Part shown: piece after piece, positions 15,529 to 23,446 of the stretch
Position numbering within the stretch: position 1 is the stretch's first letter
Layout of the letters: each line of letters starts with the position of its first letter
NCBI RefSeq assembly: GCF_016583785.1
Contig: NZ_NRRU01000041.1
Location: forward strand, 1-44,509
Direction of reading: 5' to 3'
Source: Rubrivivax gelatinosus
GTDB lineage: Bacteria; Pseudomonadota; Gammaproteobacteria; Burkholderiales; Burkholderiaceae_C
Length of the DNA stretch: 44,509 bases
Notes under the pieces: model-generated
Databases searched by the model: none
Told to the model about the DNA's origin: nothing
What the model saw: the letters and a program-made list of their open reading frames with translations, nothing else
Made by a program: the position numbers and the translations under genes

Positions 15529-16163
15529 CTCAGACCGCCGGTGAAGACCACCGGGCGGTAGTTGACGGTGGTCTTGATCACCGCGGCGCCTTCGCCGACC
15601 AATTCGCTCTTCACCTTGAGCACGGCGACGCTGCCGAACATGCCCCACTGCCGGTCGAACTTGTAGGAGAAGCCGGCTTCGGCCGCCGGACCCCACGAGT
15701 CTTCCATGTGCACCTTCCAGCCGTACGGCGACTTGCGCCTGGCGAAGTGGGTGTAGTTGATGCCCAGGCCGACGTAGGGGCGGAACTTGTCCGCCGGTTC
15801 GCCGAAGTGGTAGTTGAACAGCAGCGTCGGCGACACCGACCGCGCCTCGACCACCTTGCCCAGGTAGTCGACCGAGCCGTCGGCATAACCCTCGATCTTC
15901 GGCGGCACGCCGAGCACGAGTTCGACGCCGACGTTGGGCGAGACCATGCGCTCGTAGATCAGCACGACCGTGGTCGCGTCGCTCGTATTGGCGTCTGCGC
16001 CGGCGGGCACGCCCAGCCCGCTCACGCCGTTGGTCTGTGCATGCGTGTCGTAGCGAGTGATGCCCGCCTTGACGACGTTGACGTTGTAGTCCTGAGCCTG
16101 TGCGATGCCGGCGGCGCCGGCCGCCAGCGTCAGCATCGCCAGCGCGCGAATCGTCTTGTTCAT
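15516..16163 (-). CDS. ompW: OmpW family outer membrane protein
   Basis: OmpW proteins are 8-stranded outer-membrane beta-barrels that pass small hydrophobic molecules. The 215-residue product has a signal peptide ending at AQA near residue 23. It then shows ANTSDATTVVLIYERMVSPNVGVELVLGVPPK, the SVSPTLLFNYHF strand and a YRPVVFTGGLSYSF end with the terminal aromatic Phe needed for barrel assembly. AAGGA 8 bases upstream supports ATG 16163 rather than the in-frame 16202. It follows the GDSL gene by 35 bases and is probably cotranscribed with it. Confidence 0.92.
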   Translation of the reverse strand: MNKTIRALAMLTLAAGAAGIAQAQDYNVNVVKAGITRYDTHAQTNGVSGLGVPAGADANTSDATTVVLIYERMVSPNVGVELVLGVPPKIEGYADGSVDYLGKVVEARSVSPTLLFNYHFGEPADKFRPYVGLGINYTHFARRKSPYGWKVHMEDSWGPAAEAGFSYKFDRQWGMFGSVAVLKVKSELVGEGAAVIKTTVNYRPVVFTGGLSYSF

Positions 16164-16198
16164 GTCTGGATTCCTTGTCTCGGCCAGTCGCGTGGCGC

Positions 16199-17422
16199 TC
16201 ACTGCGCGGCGGGCGCCGCAACCCAGCCGAACGCACGCAGCTGGGTCAGGATCTGATCCGCGTAGTACGCGTGGCCGCCGCTGGTCGGGTGCACGCCGTC
16301 GGCGAAGAACCAGGTCGAGGTGTCGGCGCCGTCGCTCAGGCCGTTGTAGGGCATGCCGGTGGTGGCGTTGCAGAACAGCGAGGAGCCGTCAGTGATCTGG
16401 CCACCGGTGATCAAGCTGATCTTGGTGGCGCTGCAGGCCGGCGTCGTGATGTTCGTGAAGCCGTAGCTGGCCGGGGCGGCATTGACCGCGGCACCGATCG
16501 AGGCCATGTCGATGATCTGCACCGGCAGGTCATCGAGGCCTTCGCGCAACCACAGGTTGAAGGTCTCGGTGATGGTCTTCAGCACGCCCTGGATGCTCGC
16601 CGGATAGGCCTGGAACTGCGGCGTCAGCGCCGAGTTCGGCAGGTTGCCGATCGCGACGTACTTGCCGCCGTGCGCGAGGATCTTGTTCTTGACGTAGCCC
16701 GCGAGCTCGAACGCCGCTTCCTTCATGCCCTCCTGCGCCGCGCTCTGCGCGTCGTACAGCAGCTTGTTGCCGCGTTCGGCGGTGATGGCGCCGGTGGCGA
16801 CCTGGGTCTGGATCGAGGTCGCGGTGGCGACGAAGGTCTGCAGCTGGATGAAGGCGTCGTTGTTGCCGGCCCAGATGATGACCAGGTCGCTGTCCTTGAA
16901 ACTGCCGAAGCGCTCCAGGTGGCGGTCGATCTGGGTGGCAACCGGAACCGTCAGCGCAGCGGGTGCGCCGTCCTTGGTGTGTCCGATACCTTCCGGGTCC
17001 GTCACCCGCGAGCCGCCCTGACCGTACGCGGTGCAGGTGCCGGCCAGCGCGGGGTTGATCGTCGCTGCCGGGCAGGCTTGCGACTGCCCAGCGAAACCCA
17101 TGTCGGCCGGCGTGATCGTGATGCCCAGCGTCGCGGCAACCCGCTCCACCCAGATCAGATCGCCGGTGGACGAGTCGGTGTTGGTCGTGAACTTGCCGCC
17201 CAGATACGGCGAGCTGCCATTGCCCGCCAGCGAGGTCGCGGGCGAATAGGTGCCGACGTCGCTCAGGCTGTCGCCGAAGGACACCACGGCGGTGAAACTG
17301 CCGACCGTCGACGGTGCCCCGGACGGCCCGTCGCCGCCCGGATCGGGATTGCCGCCGCCGCATGCCGCCAACAGCGCCGCCGTGACGGCTGCCGCGAGCA
17401 CGCCCCTGCGCATCTTCATCAT
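16199..17422 (-). CDS. GDSL/SGNH-family esterase lipoprotein
   Basis: The product has 407 residues. A lipoprotein signal ends in LAAC with Cys21, then a Gly/Pro-rich spacer. SGNH hydrolases cleave ester bonds of lipids or sugars; the blocks here are FGDSLSD (nucleophile Ser52), a glycine in the block II region, AGNND (block III) and ADGVHPTSGGH (block V with Asp and His). All catalytic positions are therefore present. The protein is probably displayed on the outer membrane or periplasmic face. The substrate is unknown. It lies between a second GDSL-like gene and ompW on the same strand. Its upstream region carries a 12-bp palindrome that could be an operator. Confidence 0.88.
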   Translation of the reverse strand: MMKMRRGVLAAAVTAALLAACGGGNPDPGGDGPSGAPSTVGSFTAVVSFGDSLSDVGTYSPATSLAGNGSSPYLGGKFTTNTDSSTGDLIWVERVAATLGITITPADMGFAGQSQACPAATINPALAGTCTAYGQGGSRVTDPEGIGHTKDGAPAALTVPVATQIDRHLERFGSFKDSDLVIIWAGNNDAFIQLQTFVATATSIQTQVATGAITAERGNKLLYDAQSAAQEGMKEAAFELAGYVKNKILAHGGKYVAIGNLPNSALTPQFQAYPASIQGVLKTITETFNLWLREGLDDLPVQIIDMASIGAAVNAAPASYGFTNITTPACSATKISLITGGQITDGSSLFCNATTGMPYNGLSDGADTSTWFFADGVHPTSGGHAYYADQILTQLRAFGWVAAPAAQ

Positions 17423-17462
17423 GTCTGCCCCGCTTTCTATCTAGGTCTCGAACGTCGTAATG

Positions 17463-17474
17463 ACGAACGTTCGT
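17463..17474. promoter_or_regulatory. Palindrome ACGAACGTTCGT, possible operator
   Basis: This perfect 12-bp palindrome lies in the 138-bp gap upstream of the GDSL esterase, in a locally AT-richer stretch. TetR-family regulators often bind palindromes of this form, but no regulator gene is nearby. The role is inferred from position only. Confidence 0.35.
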
Positions 17475-17492
17475 TCTAATTTAGCGTCGGCG

Positions 17493-17498
17493 ACTATA
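17493..17498 (-). promoter_or_regulatory. Possible -10 element of the GDSL esterase gene
   Basis: TATAGT on the minus strand matches five of six consensus bases and lies about 20 bases before the palindrome. I see no good -35 hexamer at the right distance, so this is weak. Confidence 0.3.
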
Positions 17499-17522
17499 AG
17501 CGCCCGGGGGGCAACCCTGAGG

Positions 17523-17550
17523 AGAGAAAACCCGCGGCGTTCGCCGCGGG
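17523..17550 (-). terminator. Rho-independent terminator after the second GDSL-like gene
   Basis: A perfect 9-bp stem, CCCGCGGCG with CGCCGCGGG, is followed on the minus strand by TTTTCTCT. It begins 10 bases after the stop at 17561 and separates the two GDSL genes into different transcripts. Confidence 0.8.
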
Positions 17551-17560
17551 GCAGGCGGTG

Positions 17561-18526
17561 TCAGAAGGGATTGTTTTCGGCGCGGCTGATGGCCAATGCA
17601 CCGATTTCGTAGTGGGCGCGTGTGCTCAGGTGCCAGCTGTCGGCCCAGAGGTAATTGCTGTTGGCGGCACCGTCGACCAGGGTCTGCGTGTTGCAGTCAG
17701 GCAACGCTGCGCTCTCCAGGCAGGCAGCGACCTTCACGTTATCGAGATCAAAGCTGGATGGCGACTTCTCCATCACCTGAACGCGCACATCCGACTGCAC
17801 CAGGCCGATGTAGCGGCCGTCGATCACGATCTTGGAGCCCAGGGATTCATTGAAGGCCTGAACGAGATCGGTGATGAAGGCGGCACGGTCGACGTCGGTG
17901 TTGAGCGACTTCTCCGTCAACGCGTAAGGCGACAGTCCCATGTCCGGCACGTTGGACAGCAGGACGCGGGCGCCGAGATCGGCGAGCCGGTTGACCTGCG
18001 TTGCGAGCGTCTTGCCGCGCTCGGCGGCTTCCGACTTCAGGTCGCTCGCGGTACGCGTCGGAAACTGCTTGTAGAGCTCGAGGATGTCGTTGGCACCGAT
18101 CATCACCGTGGTGAGATCGTTGCTGCGAAAGCCGCCGGCGGCGATCTGGGCGTCGATCTGCGCCTGCAGATCGGCGACGAGCGCGCCGTTATTCGACCGG
18201 AAGAAGGCCTGGACGTTGCCGTCGTCCGGATTGCACTGCTCGAACACGAATCCGTAGTTCGACGCCACCCGCTGCACCCAGATCGGGTTGGAACCGCAGG
18301 CGAAAGTCTCGACCGAGGTGGTCGTGTCGACGGAGACGTTGTTGATCGCCCAGCGTTTGCCGTCGGCGTTGAGCAGGCTGTTCTCGTCGCCGAAGACGAT
18401 GATCCGGCTCGGGTTGAACTCCTCGTACTGCGAGGTGCCGCCACCGCAGGCCACGAGCGCCGCGGCGATGGCAACGCCGCCAAGCACGCGACGGAGGATT
18501 CGGCCGCGGTTCAAGAAGAAGGACAT
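17561..18526 (-). CDS. SGNH/GDSL-like lipoprotein with altered nucleophile block
   Basis: The product has 321 residues with a lipoprotein signal (LVAC, Cys27). The order of blocks is that of an SGNH hydrolase. Block I reads VFGDENSLL, so Glu48 stands where the nucleophilic Ser of GDS is expected, with Ser50 two residues later. Block III IGANDILEL (Gly144-Asn146) and block V ADSWHLS (Asp296, His299) are intact. It may use Ser50, have another activity, or have lost catalysis. GGAG 6 bases upstream supports ATG 18526. It starts 40 bases after the tsaC2 stop, and a good terminator follows. Confidence 0.8.
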   Translation of the reverse strand: MSFFLNRGRILRRVLGGVAIAAALVACGGGTSQYEEFNPSRIIVFGDENSLLNADGKRWAINNVSVDTTTSVETFACGSNPIWVQRVASNYGFVFEQCNPDDGNVQAFFRSNNGALVADLQAQIDAQIAAGGFRSNDLTTVMIGANDILELYKQFPTRTASDLKSEAAERGKTLATQVNRLADLGARVLLSNVPDMGLSPYALTEKSLNTDVDRAAFITDLVQAFNESLGSKIVIDGRYIGLVQSDVRVQVMEKSPSSFDLDNVKVAACLESAALPDCNTQTLVDGAANSNYLWADSWHLSTRAHYEIGALAISRAENNPF

Positions 18527-18566
18527 GTGGACTCCGAAACGGAAGCTGCGCCCGGGGGCGGTTGTG

Positions 18567-19541
18567 TCAGGCGGCGGCAGCGCGGGTGAGGCGGTCACGA
18601 ACCCCGTCCCACTCGGGACCGGGCGGCGGCTGTTCGACCCAGACGAGCGTCGCGCCACCAGCGTCGAACTCGCGCAGGGCCGCGAACAACTCGTGCGCCG
18701 CGGCACCGGCATCGGCCGGCATCGGCCGGTGGCTTAAGCCGCAACCCGCAGGCGGAACGACGCGGGAATATACCGCGACGCCCGGCGGCGCCGGTTGCGC
18801 GAGCATGGCCGTCAGTGACGCCGTGTCCAGCAGCAGCAGGCGGGCGCTGGGCGCGTAGTGCGAGGCGAGCGTGCCCGAGGCACGCGGCGAATCGGCGCCG
18901 GGAGCGGCCAGCGGCCTGCCGATCACGGCTTCGATCTCGCGCCGGTCGAGCGCACCCGGGCGCAGCAGTGTCGGCGTCGCACCGGAACAGTCGACGATCG
19001 CCGACTCGATGCCGACTTCGCAGTCGCCGCCGTCGACGATCAGCAGGCCTTCGCCGAACTCGCCGAGCACGTGGCGCGCACTCGTCGGGCTGACGCGGCC
19101 GAAACGGTTGGCGCTGGGCGCGGCGACGCCGGGAACACCCAGCCGCGCGGCCTCCTGCAGCAGCGCCAGCGCCACCGGATGCGAAGGCAGGCGCAGGCCT
19201 ATCGTGTCCTGGCCGCCGGCGGCGGCCTCGCCGCGGCCGGGGCGGCGGCGCAGGATCAGCGTCAGCGGGCCGGGCCAGAAACGCGCCATCAGCGCCCGGG
19301 CCACCGGCCCCGGTTCTTCGGCGAACTCGGTGACCGCGGCCGGGTCGGCGACGTGCACGATCAGCGGGTGGTCGTCGGGCCGGCCCTTGACGGCGAAGAC
19401 CGCGGCGGTCGAGGTGTCGCGGTCGGCGCGAGCGCCCAGGCCGTAGACGGTCTCGGTGGGAAAGGCGACCAGGCCGCCGTCGCGCAGGCGTTCGGCCGCG
19501 CTGGTGATGGCCGCGGCGCGGCGTCCGTCGAGTATCGGCAT
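18567..19541 (-). CDS. L-threonylcarbamoyladenylate synthase, Sua5 type
   Basis: The enzyme makes threonylcarbamoyl-AMP from Thr, bicarbonate and ATP, the first step of tRNA t6A37 synthesis. The 324-residue protein has the YrdC/Sua5 catalytic domain (GGLVAFPTETVYGLGARAD; AVKGRPDDHPLIVHV; ANRFGRVSPTSARHV) and a C-terminal Sua5 domain beginning after SGTLASHYAPSARL, so it is the long form (TsaC2) and not short TsaC. GAGGG 6 bases upstream supports ATG 19541. It follows purK by 9 bases and is the end of the pur run. TsaB, acting later in the same pathway, is encoded 5 kb away. Confidence 0.94.
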   Translation of the reverse strand: MPILDGRRAAAITSAAERLRDGGLVAFPTETVYGLGARADRDTSTAAVFAVKGRPDDHPLIVHVADPAAVTEFAEEPGPVARALMARFWPGPLTLILRRRPGRGEAAAGGQDTIGLRLPSHPVALALLQEAARLGVPGVAAPSANRFGRVSPTSARHVLGEFGEGLLIVDGGDCEVGIESAIVDCSGATPTLLRPGALDRREIEAVIGRPLAAPGADSPRASGTLASHYAPSARLLLLDTASLTAMLAQPAPPGVAVYSRVVPPAGCGLSHRPMPADAGAAAHELFAALREFDAGGATLVWVEQPPPGPEWDGVRDRLTRAAAA

Positions 19542-19550
19542 CGGCTGCCC

Positions 19551-20714
19551 TCAGTACGCGGCCAGGCCCAGCAGCCGGCAGACCTCGAGCGCGGTCGTGC
19601 GCGCGCTCGCGGCGTCGGGTGCGGTCACCGTCAGGTGGCCCATCTTGCGGCCGCGGCGCGCCTCGGTCTTGCCGTACAGATGCAGCGCCACGCCCGGCAG
19701 CGCCAGCACGCCGCCCCAGTCGGGCGTGCGCGGCAAGGTCGCATCGCCCGGGAACCACAGGTCGCCGAGCAGGTTCAGCATCACCGCCGCCGAATGCAGC
19801 CGCGGCGCCACCAGCGGCAGGCCGGCGAGCGTGCGCAGCTGCAGCTCGAACTGGGAGACGTCGCAGGCGTCGAGGCTGTAATGGCCCGAGTTGTGCGGCC
19901 GCGGCGCCATCTCGTTGGCGACCAGGCTGCCGTCGGCGAGCACGAAGAACTCGACGCAGAGCACGCCGACATAGTCCATCGACGCGGCCAGCCGGCCGGC
20001 GCAGCCGACCGCCTCGGCGGCCAGCGCCGGCGTGACCTCAGGTGCCGGCACCTGCGTCACCGCGAGGATGCCGTCGCGGTGCAGGTTCTGCTGCAGCGGG
20101 AGGCTGACGATCGTGCCGTCGCGGCCGCGGGCGACGATGACGCTCAGCTCCAGCGCCAGCGGCAGGCGCTTTTCCAGCACGCAGGCGGCGCGGCCCAGGC
20201 GCTGCCAGGCAGCGGCGAGTTCCGCGGGAGTCGACACCGACACCTGGCCCTTGCCGTCGTAGCCCAGGCGCGCGGTCTTCAGGATGCCGGGCAGGAGGCC
20301 GGCGGCGCCGGCGAGGTCGGCTTCGGCCTCGATCGTCGCGAACGGCGCGCAGGGCACGCCGGCGCGCTGGAAGTGGCGCTTCTCGGCGGCGCGGTCCTGG
20401 CAGATCTCGACCGCGGCCGCAGCCGGTGCCACCGGCAGGCGCTCGGCGAGCGTGCGCAGCGAATCGGCGGGAACGTTCTCGAACTCGGTCGTCACCGCGT
20501 CGCAGACGCTCGCCAGCTCGGCCAGGCCGGCGGCGTCGGTGTAGCCGGTGGCGACGTGCTGGTGGGCGACGAGTCCGGCCGGGCTGGTGGCGTCGGGTTC
20601 GAGCACGACGGTGCGGTAGCCGAGCACCTGCGCGGCGTGCACGAACATGCGGCCGAGCTGGCCACCGCCCATCACGCCGAGCGTGGCGCCCGGGAGCAGG
20701 ACGGGCGCGCTCAC
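19551..20714 (-). CDS. purK: 5-(carboxyamino)imidazole ribonucleotide synthase
   Basis: PurK carboxylates AIR to N5-CAIR with ATP and bicarbonate in purine synthesis. The 387-residue ATP-grasp protein shows [16 protein letters not shown] at the N-terminus, [23 protein letters not shown] (ATP-grasp loop) and [23 protein letters not shown] sequence (here [15 protein letters not shown]). It starts with GTG 20714, overlapping the purE stop by GTGA, so it depends on purE translation. The product is handed to PurE. Confidence 0.96.
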   Translation of the reverse strand: MSAPVLLPGATLGVMGGGQLGRMFVHAAQVLGYRTVVLEPDATSPAGLVAHQHVATGYTDAAGLAELASVCDAVTTEFENVPADSLRTLAERLPVAPAAAAVEICQDRAAEKRHFQRAGVPCAPFATIEAEADLAGAAGLLPGILKTARLGYDGKGQVSVSTPAELAAAWQRLGRAACVLEKRLPLALELSVIVARGRDGTIVSLPLQQNLHRDGILAVTQVPAPEVTPALAAEAVGCAGRLAASMDYVGVLCVEFFVLADGSLVANEMAPRPHNSGHYSLDACDVSQFELQLRTLAGLPLVAPRLHSAAVMLNLLGDLWFPGDATLPRTPDWGGVLALPGVALHLYGKTEARRGRKMGHLTVTAPDAASARTTALEVCRLLGLAAY

Positions 20715-21217
20715 TTGAGATCGGCCGTCATCGCGCGCGCGGCCTCGGTCTGGCGAACGCGGAAGGCGGCGAGCCGGGCGTGCAGCACCTCGTCGTCGGC
20801 GGCCAGCATCGCGACCGCGAACAGCGCCGCGTTGGCTGCGCCAGCGGCACCGATCGCGAAGGTCGCGACCGGGACGCCCTTGGGCATCTGCACGATCGAA
20901 TACAGGGAGTCGACACCTTGCAGGTGGCGGCTGGCCACCGGCACGCCGAGCACCGGCACCGTGGTCTTGGCCGCGACCATGCCCGGCAGGTGGGCGGCGC
21001 CGCCGGCACCGGCGATGATCGCGCGCAGGCCGCGTTCACGCGCCGTCTCGGCGAAGGCGAACATCTCGTCGGGCATGCGGTGCGCCGACAGCACGCGCGC
21101 CTCGTAAGGCACGTCGAACTCCTTCAGCAGCTCGGCTGCGCCGCGCAGGGTCTCCCAGTCGCTGGACGAGCCGAGGACGATCGCGACGCGCGGCGCCGGG
21201 GTATCGGGGGAACTCAA
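20711..21217 (-). CDS. purE: N5-carboxyaminoimidazole ribonucleotide mutase
   Basis: PurE moves the carboxyl group of N5-CAIR to C4, giving CAIR. The 168-residue protein has the class I signatures [29 protein letters not shown] with the catalytic His, and [12 protein letters not shown]. The start must be TTG at 21217: no ATG or GTG lies between it and the conserved VAIVLGS strand, the resulting [10 protein letters not shown] head resembles E. coli PurE, and AAGGA lies 9 bases upstream. It is separated from the upstream TPR-like gene by 108 bases, which could hold its own promoter. Confidence 0.95.
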   Translation of the reverse strand: MSSPDTPAPRVAIVLGSSSDWETLRGAAELLKEFDVPYEARVLSAHRMPDEMFAFAETARERGLRAIIAGAGGAAHLPGMVAAKTTVPVLGVPVASRHLQGVDSLYSIVQMPKGVPVATFAIGAAGAANAALFAVAMLAADDEVLHARLAAFRVRQTEAARAMTADLK

Positions 21218-21226
21218 GAGGGCGAT

Positions 21227-21231
21227 TCCTT
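21227..21231 (-). promoter_or_regulatory. Ribosome binding site of purE (TTG start)
   Basis: AAGGA on the minus strand lies 9 bases before the TTG at 21217 and supports that rare start codon. Confidence 0.6.
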
Positions 21232-21325
21232 GCAGATCAGTTGGACGGCGCAGACCGCCATCGTCGCATGAACCGGCGCATCGGGCGGGCGCCGGGCACC
21301 GGCAGTTCGGGTGCGGCGGGGCCCT

Positions 21326-22426
21326 TCAGGCCAGACGTGCCGGCTGCAGGCCGGCGAGCGCCACTTTCAGGCGGTCGATCTCGGAATCGTACCTTCCCTG
21401 AACCTCGGCGAGCGCAGCGGCCCAGGCCGCGGCGCGTGCGGGGCAGCCCAGCGCCTGCGACAAGGCCGCGTGCTGCAGCAGGAACAGCAGCTGGTCTTCG
21501 AGCGCCAGCTGCATGTGCAGCGCCGGGTCGAGCGCGTCCAGCGCGCTGCGCGCATCGGCCTCGCGGCCGGCGGCCTGCAGGCAGGCGGCGCGTTCGATCT
21601 CCAGCATCAGCCGGTCGGCGTGAAAGCCGAAGCGCAGGTCGGCCGGCTGCAGCAGCGCGTCGAACTGCGTCACCGCGGCCGCGGCGTCGCCACCGAGCAT
21701 CGCGACCCGCGCCCGCGACACCAGCAGCAGCTGCATCAGCGAGTACTGCTGCGCTCCCAGGCAGTAGGCGTAGGCGGACTCGATGCCCATCGCCGCGAAC
21801 TGCAGCGCACCGGCGTCCAGGCGGCCACGCAGCGCATCCAGCCGCAGCGTGATCAGCGACAGCGCCGGGCGGTTGTAGACGAGCGCGCCGATCGTCGCGT
21901 CGTCGCCGAGTTCGGCGGCCTCGTGGCGCGCGCGGTCGTACCAGGGGCGCGCGGCCTCGCCCTGCCCGGCGATCTGGTGGGCGTTGCCGAGCACGACGCA
22001 GACGCGGCTGCTGGCCTCGCGGCAGGCGCCGGGGCGGTCGAAACAGGGTTCGAGCGCACGCGCCATCGCGGCGTAGTCGCCGAGCACGAACTGCATGTGC
22101 GCCAGCCAGGCAGCGGTCAGGCGGATCAGGTCGTCGTGGCGCCAGGCGAGCGCGACGGTGTGGGCACGCAGGATGCGGTCGGTGGCGGCAGGGTCCAGGT
22201 TGTCGAAGAACAGCATCAGCCCTTCGAGCAGCATGATGCGCACCGCGATGCGGCTGGCGCGGCCGTCGCCGTGGTCCTGGCGCAGTTCGGCCGCGATGCG
22301 CTGGGCGCCGGCACGGTCGCCGACGCGGGCCAGGTGGCAGCCGCGTTCGGCCAGCAGTTCGGCGCGGCGCAGCGGGTCGCGGCAGCCGGCAAGCTCGTGG
22401 TCCAGACGCGCGAGCAGCCGGCTCAT
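21326..22426 (-). CDS. Unrecognised helical-repeat (TPR-like) protein inside the pur cluster
   Basis: The product is 366 residues, soluble, with no signal peptide or membrane segment. Nearly the whole chain is Ala/Leu-rich helix pairs of about 35-40 residues with TPR-like features (for example GNAHQIAGQGEAARPWYDRA and ACLQAAGREADARSALDAL). No enzyme motif is seen. It lies 3 bases after the purC stop and 108 bases before purE, where Burkholderiales usually have no gene. A scaffolding role or a degenerate regulator C-terminal half (compare the TPR region of MalT/LuxR or GGDEF proteins) are both possible; neither is shown. Codon use is like its neighbours, so there is no sign of recent transfer. 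Confidence 0.72.
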   Translation of the reverse strand: MSRLLARLDHELAGCRDPLRRAELLAERGCHLARVGDRAGAQRIAAELRQDHGDGRASRIAVRIMLLEGLMLFFDNLDPAATDRILRAHTVALAWRHDDLIRLTAAWLAHMQFVLGDYAAMARALEPCFDRPGACREASSRVCVVLGNAHQIAGQGEAARPWYDRARHEAAELGDDATIGALVYNRPALSLITLRLDALRGRLDAGALQFAAMGIESAYAYCLGAQQYSLMQLLLVSRARVAMLGGDAAAAVTQFDALLQPADLRFGFHADRLMLEIERAACLQAAGREADARSALDALDPALHMQLALEDQLLFLLQHAALSQALGCPARAAAWAAALAEVQGRYDSEIDRLKVALAGLQPARLA

Positions 22427-22429
22427 GGC

Positions 22430-23332
22430 TCAGGCGGGCGCCGTCAGGCGTTCGCAGGCGAGCGCGTAACGCGCGGTGCTGGCCGCGGCCACTTCGGCCG
22501 GCAGGCGCGGCGCCGGCGCGCGCTTGTTCCAGGGCTGGCCGTCGACGGTGGCGGTCTCGAGCCAGTCGCGCACCGGCTGCTTGTCGTAGCTCGGCGGGTT
22601 CTCGCCTTCGCGGTAACCGGCCAGTTCCCAGAAGCGCGAGGAGTCGGGCGTCAGCACCTCGTCCATCAGCGTCAGCGTGCCGTTTTCGTCGAGGCCGAAC
22701 TCGAACTTGGTGTCGGCGATGATGATGCCGCGCGTCAGCGCGTGCGCCGCGGCCGCCTCGTACAGGCGGATCGAGATCTCGCGCACCTGGGCGGCCAGTT
22801 CGGCGCCGATCATCTCTTCCATGCGCACGAACGGGATGTTCTCGTCGTGGTCGCCGACCGCGGCCTTGGTGGCCGGCGTGAAGATCGGTGCGGGGAGGCG
22901 GCTGGCGTTCTTCAGCCCCGGCGGCAGCGCGACACCGCAGACCGAGCCGCTCTCTTGGTACTCCTTCCAGCCGGAGCCGGCGAGGTAGCCGCGCACCACG
23001 GCCTCGACCGGCAGGCCCTTCAGCCGCTTGACCAGCATCGAGCGGCCGCGCACCTGGGCCACCTCGTCGGCGGCGACGACCGAGACCGGGTCATCGCCGG
23101 TCAGGTGGTTCGGGACGATGCCGGCGAGCTGGTCGAACCAGAACAGCGCCATGCGCGTCAGCAGCTCGCCCTTGCCCGGGATCGGGTCCTCGAGCACGAC
23201 GTCGAAGGCCGAGAGCCGGTCGCTCGCGACCATCAGGATGCGGTCCTCGCCGACGGCGTAGTTGTCGCGCACCTTGCCGCGCGCCAGCAGCGGCAGCGAG
23301 TGGAGTTGCGACTGGTACAGGGCTGTGCTCAT
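22430..23332 (-). CDS. purC: Phosphoribosylaminoimidazole-succinocarboxamide synthase
   Basis: PurC joins CAIR and aspartate with ATP to form SAICAR. The 300-residue protein is of the longer yeast-like form; motifs are [47 protein letters not shown] and [15 protein letters not shown] sequence (here [17 protein letters not shown]). ATG 23332 has only a weak ribosome binding site (GAAG), and a small hairpin lies 9 bases upstream. It leads the run purC, TPR-like gene, purE, purK, tsaC2, after the fba terminator. Confidence 0.96.
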   Translation of the reverse strand: MSTALYQSQLHSLPLLARGKVRDNYAVGEDRILMVASDRLSAFDVVLEDPIPGKGELLTRMALFWFDQLAGIVPNHLTGDDPVSVVAADEVAQVRGRSMLVKRLKGLPVEAVVRGYLAGSGWKEYQESGSVCGVALPPGLKNASRLPAPIFTPATKAAVGDHDENIPFVRMEEMIGAELAAQVREISIRLYEAAAAHALTRGIIIADTKFEFGLDENGTLTLMDEVLTPDSSRFWELAGYREGENPPSYDKQPVRDWLETATVDGQPWNKRAPAPRLPAEVAAASTARYALACERLTAPA

Positions 23333-23340
23333 ACGCTTCA

Positions 23341-23354
23341 GCGGGGGGACCCGC
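23341..23354 (-). other. Small hairpin in the purC leader
   Basis: GCGGG and CCCGC flank a 4-base loop 9-22 bases before the purC start, close to or covering the ribosome binding region. It could dampen translation; evidence is only the sequence symmetry. Confidence 0.3.
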
Positions 23355-23373
23355 TCTTCAAAGTGTGGGACTG

Positions 23374-23408
23374 AAAAAGCAGGAGGGGGCCCCGGTTGCG
23401 GCCCCCTC
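23374..23408 (-). terminator. Terminator after fba
   Basis: A 9-bp stem (GAGGGGGCC with GGCCCCCTC, 8-base loop) is followed on the minus strand by CTGC and then TTTTT. It lies 38 bases after the fba stop and separates glycolytic from purine genes. Confidence 0.65.
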
Positions 23409-23446
23409 TTCGTCTCATCGACGGACGCTGGCGCGGCCGTGAAAAC

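Noticed and set aside
18858..21107. A 749-codon open frame on the plus strand over tsaC2, purK and purE
   Set aside because: It is antisense to three clearly conserved genes, has His/Arg/Gly-biased composition from GC-rich codon shadowing and shows no domain.
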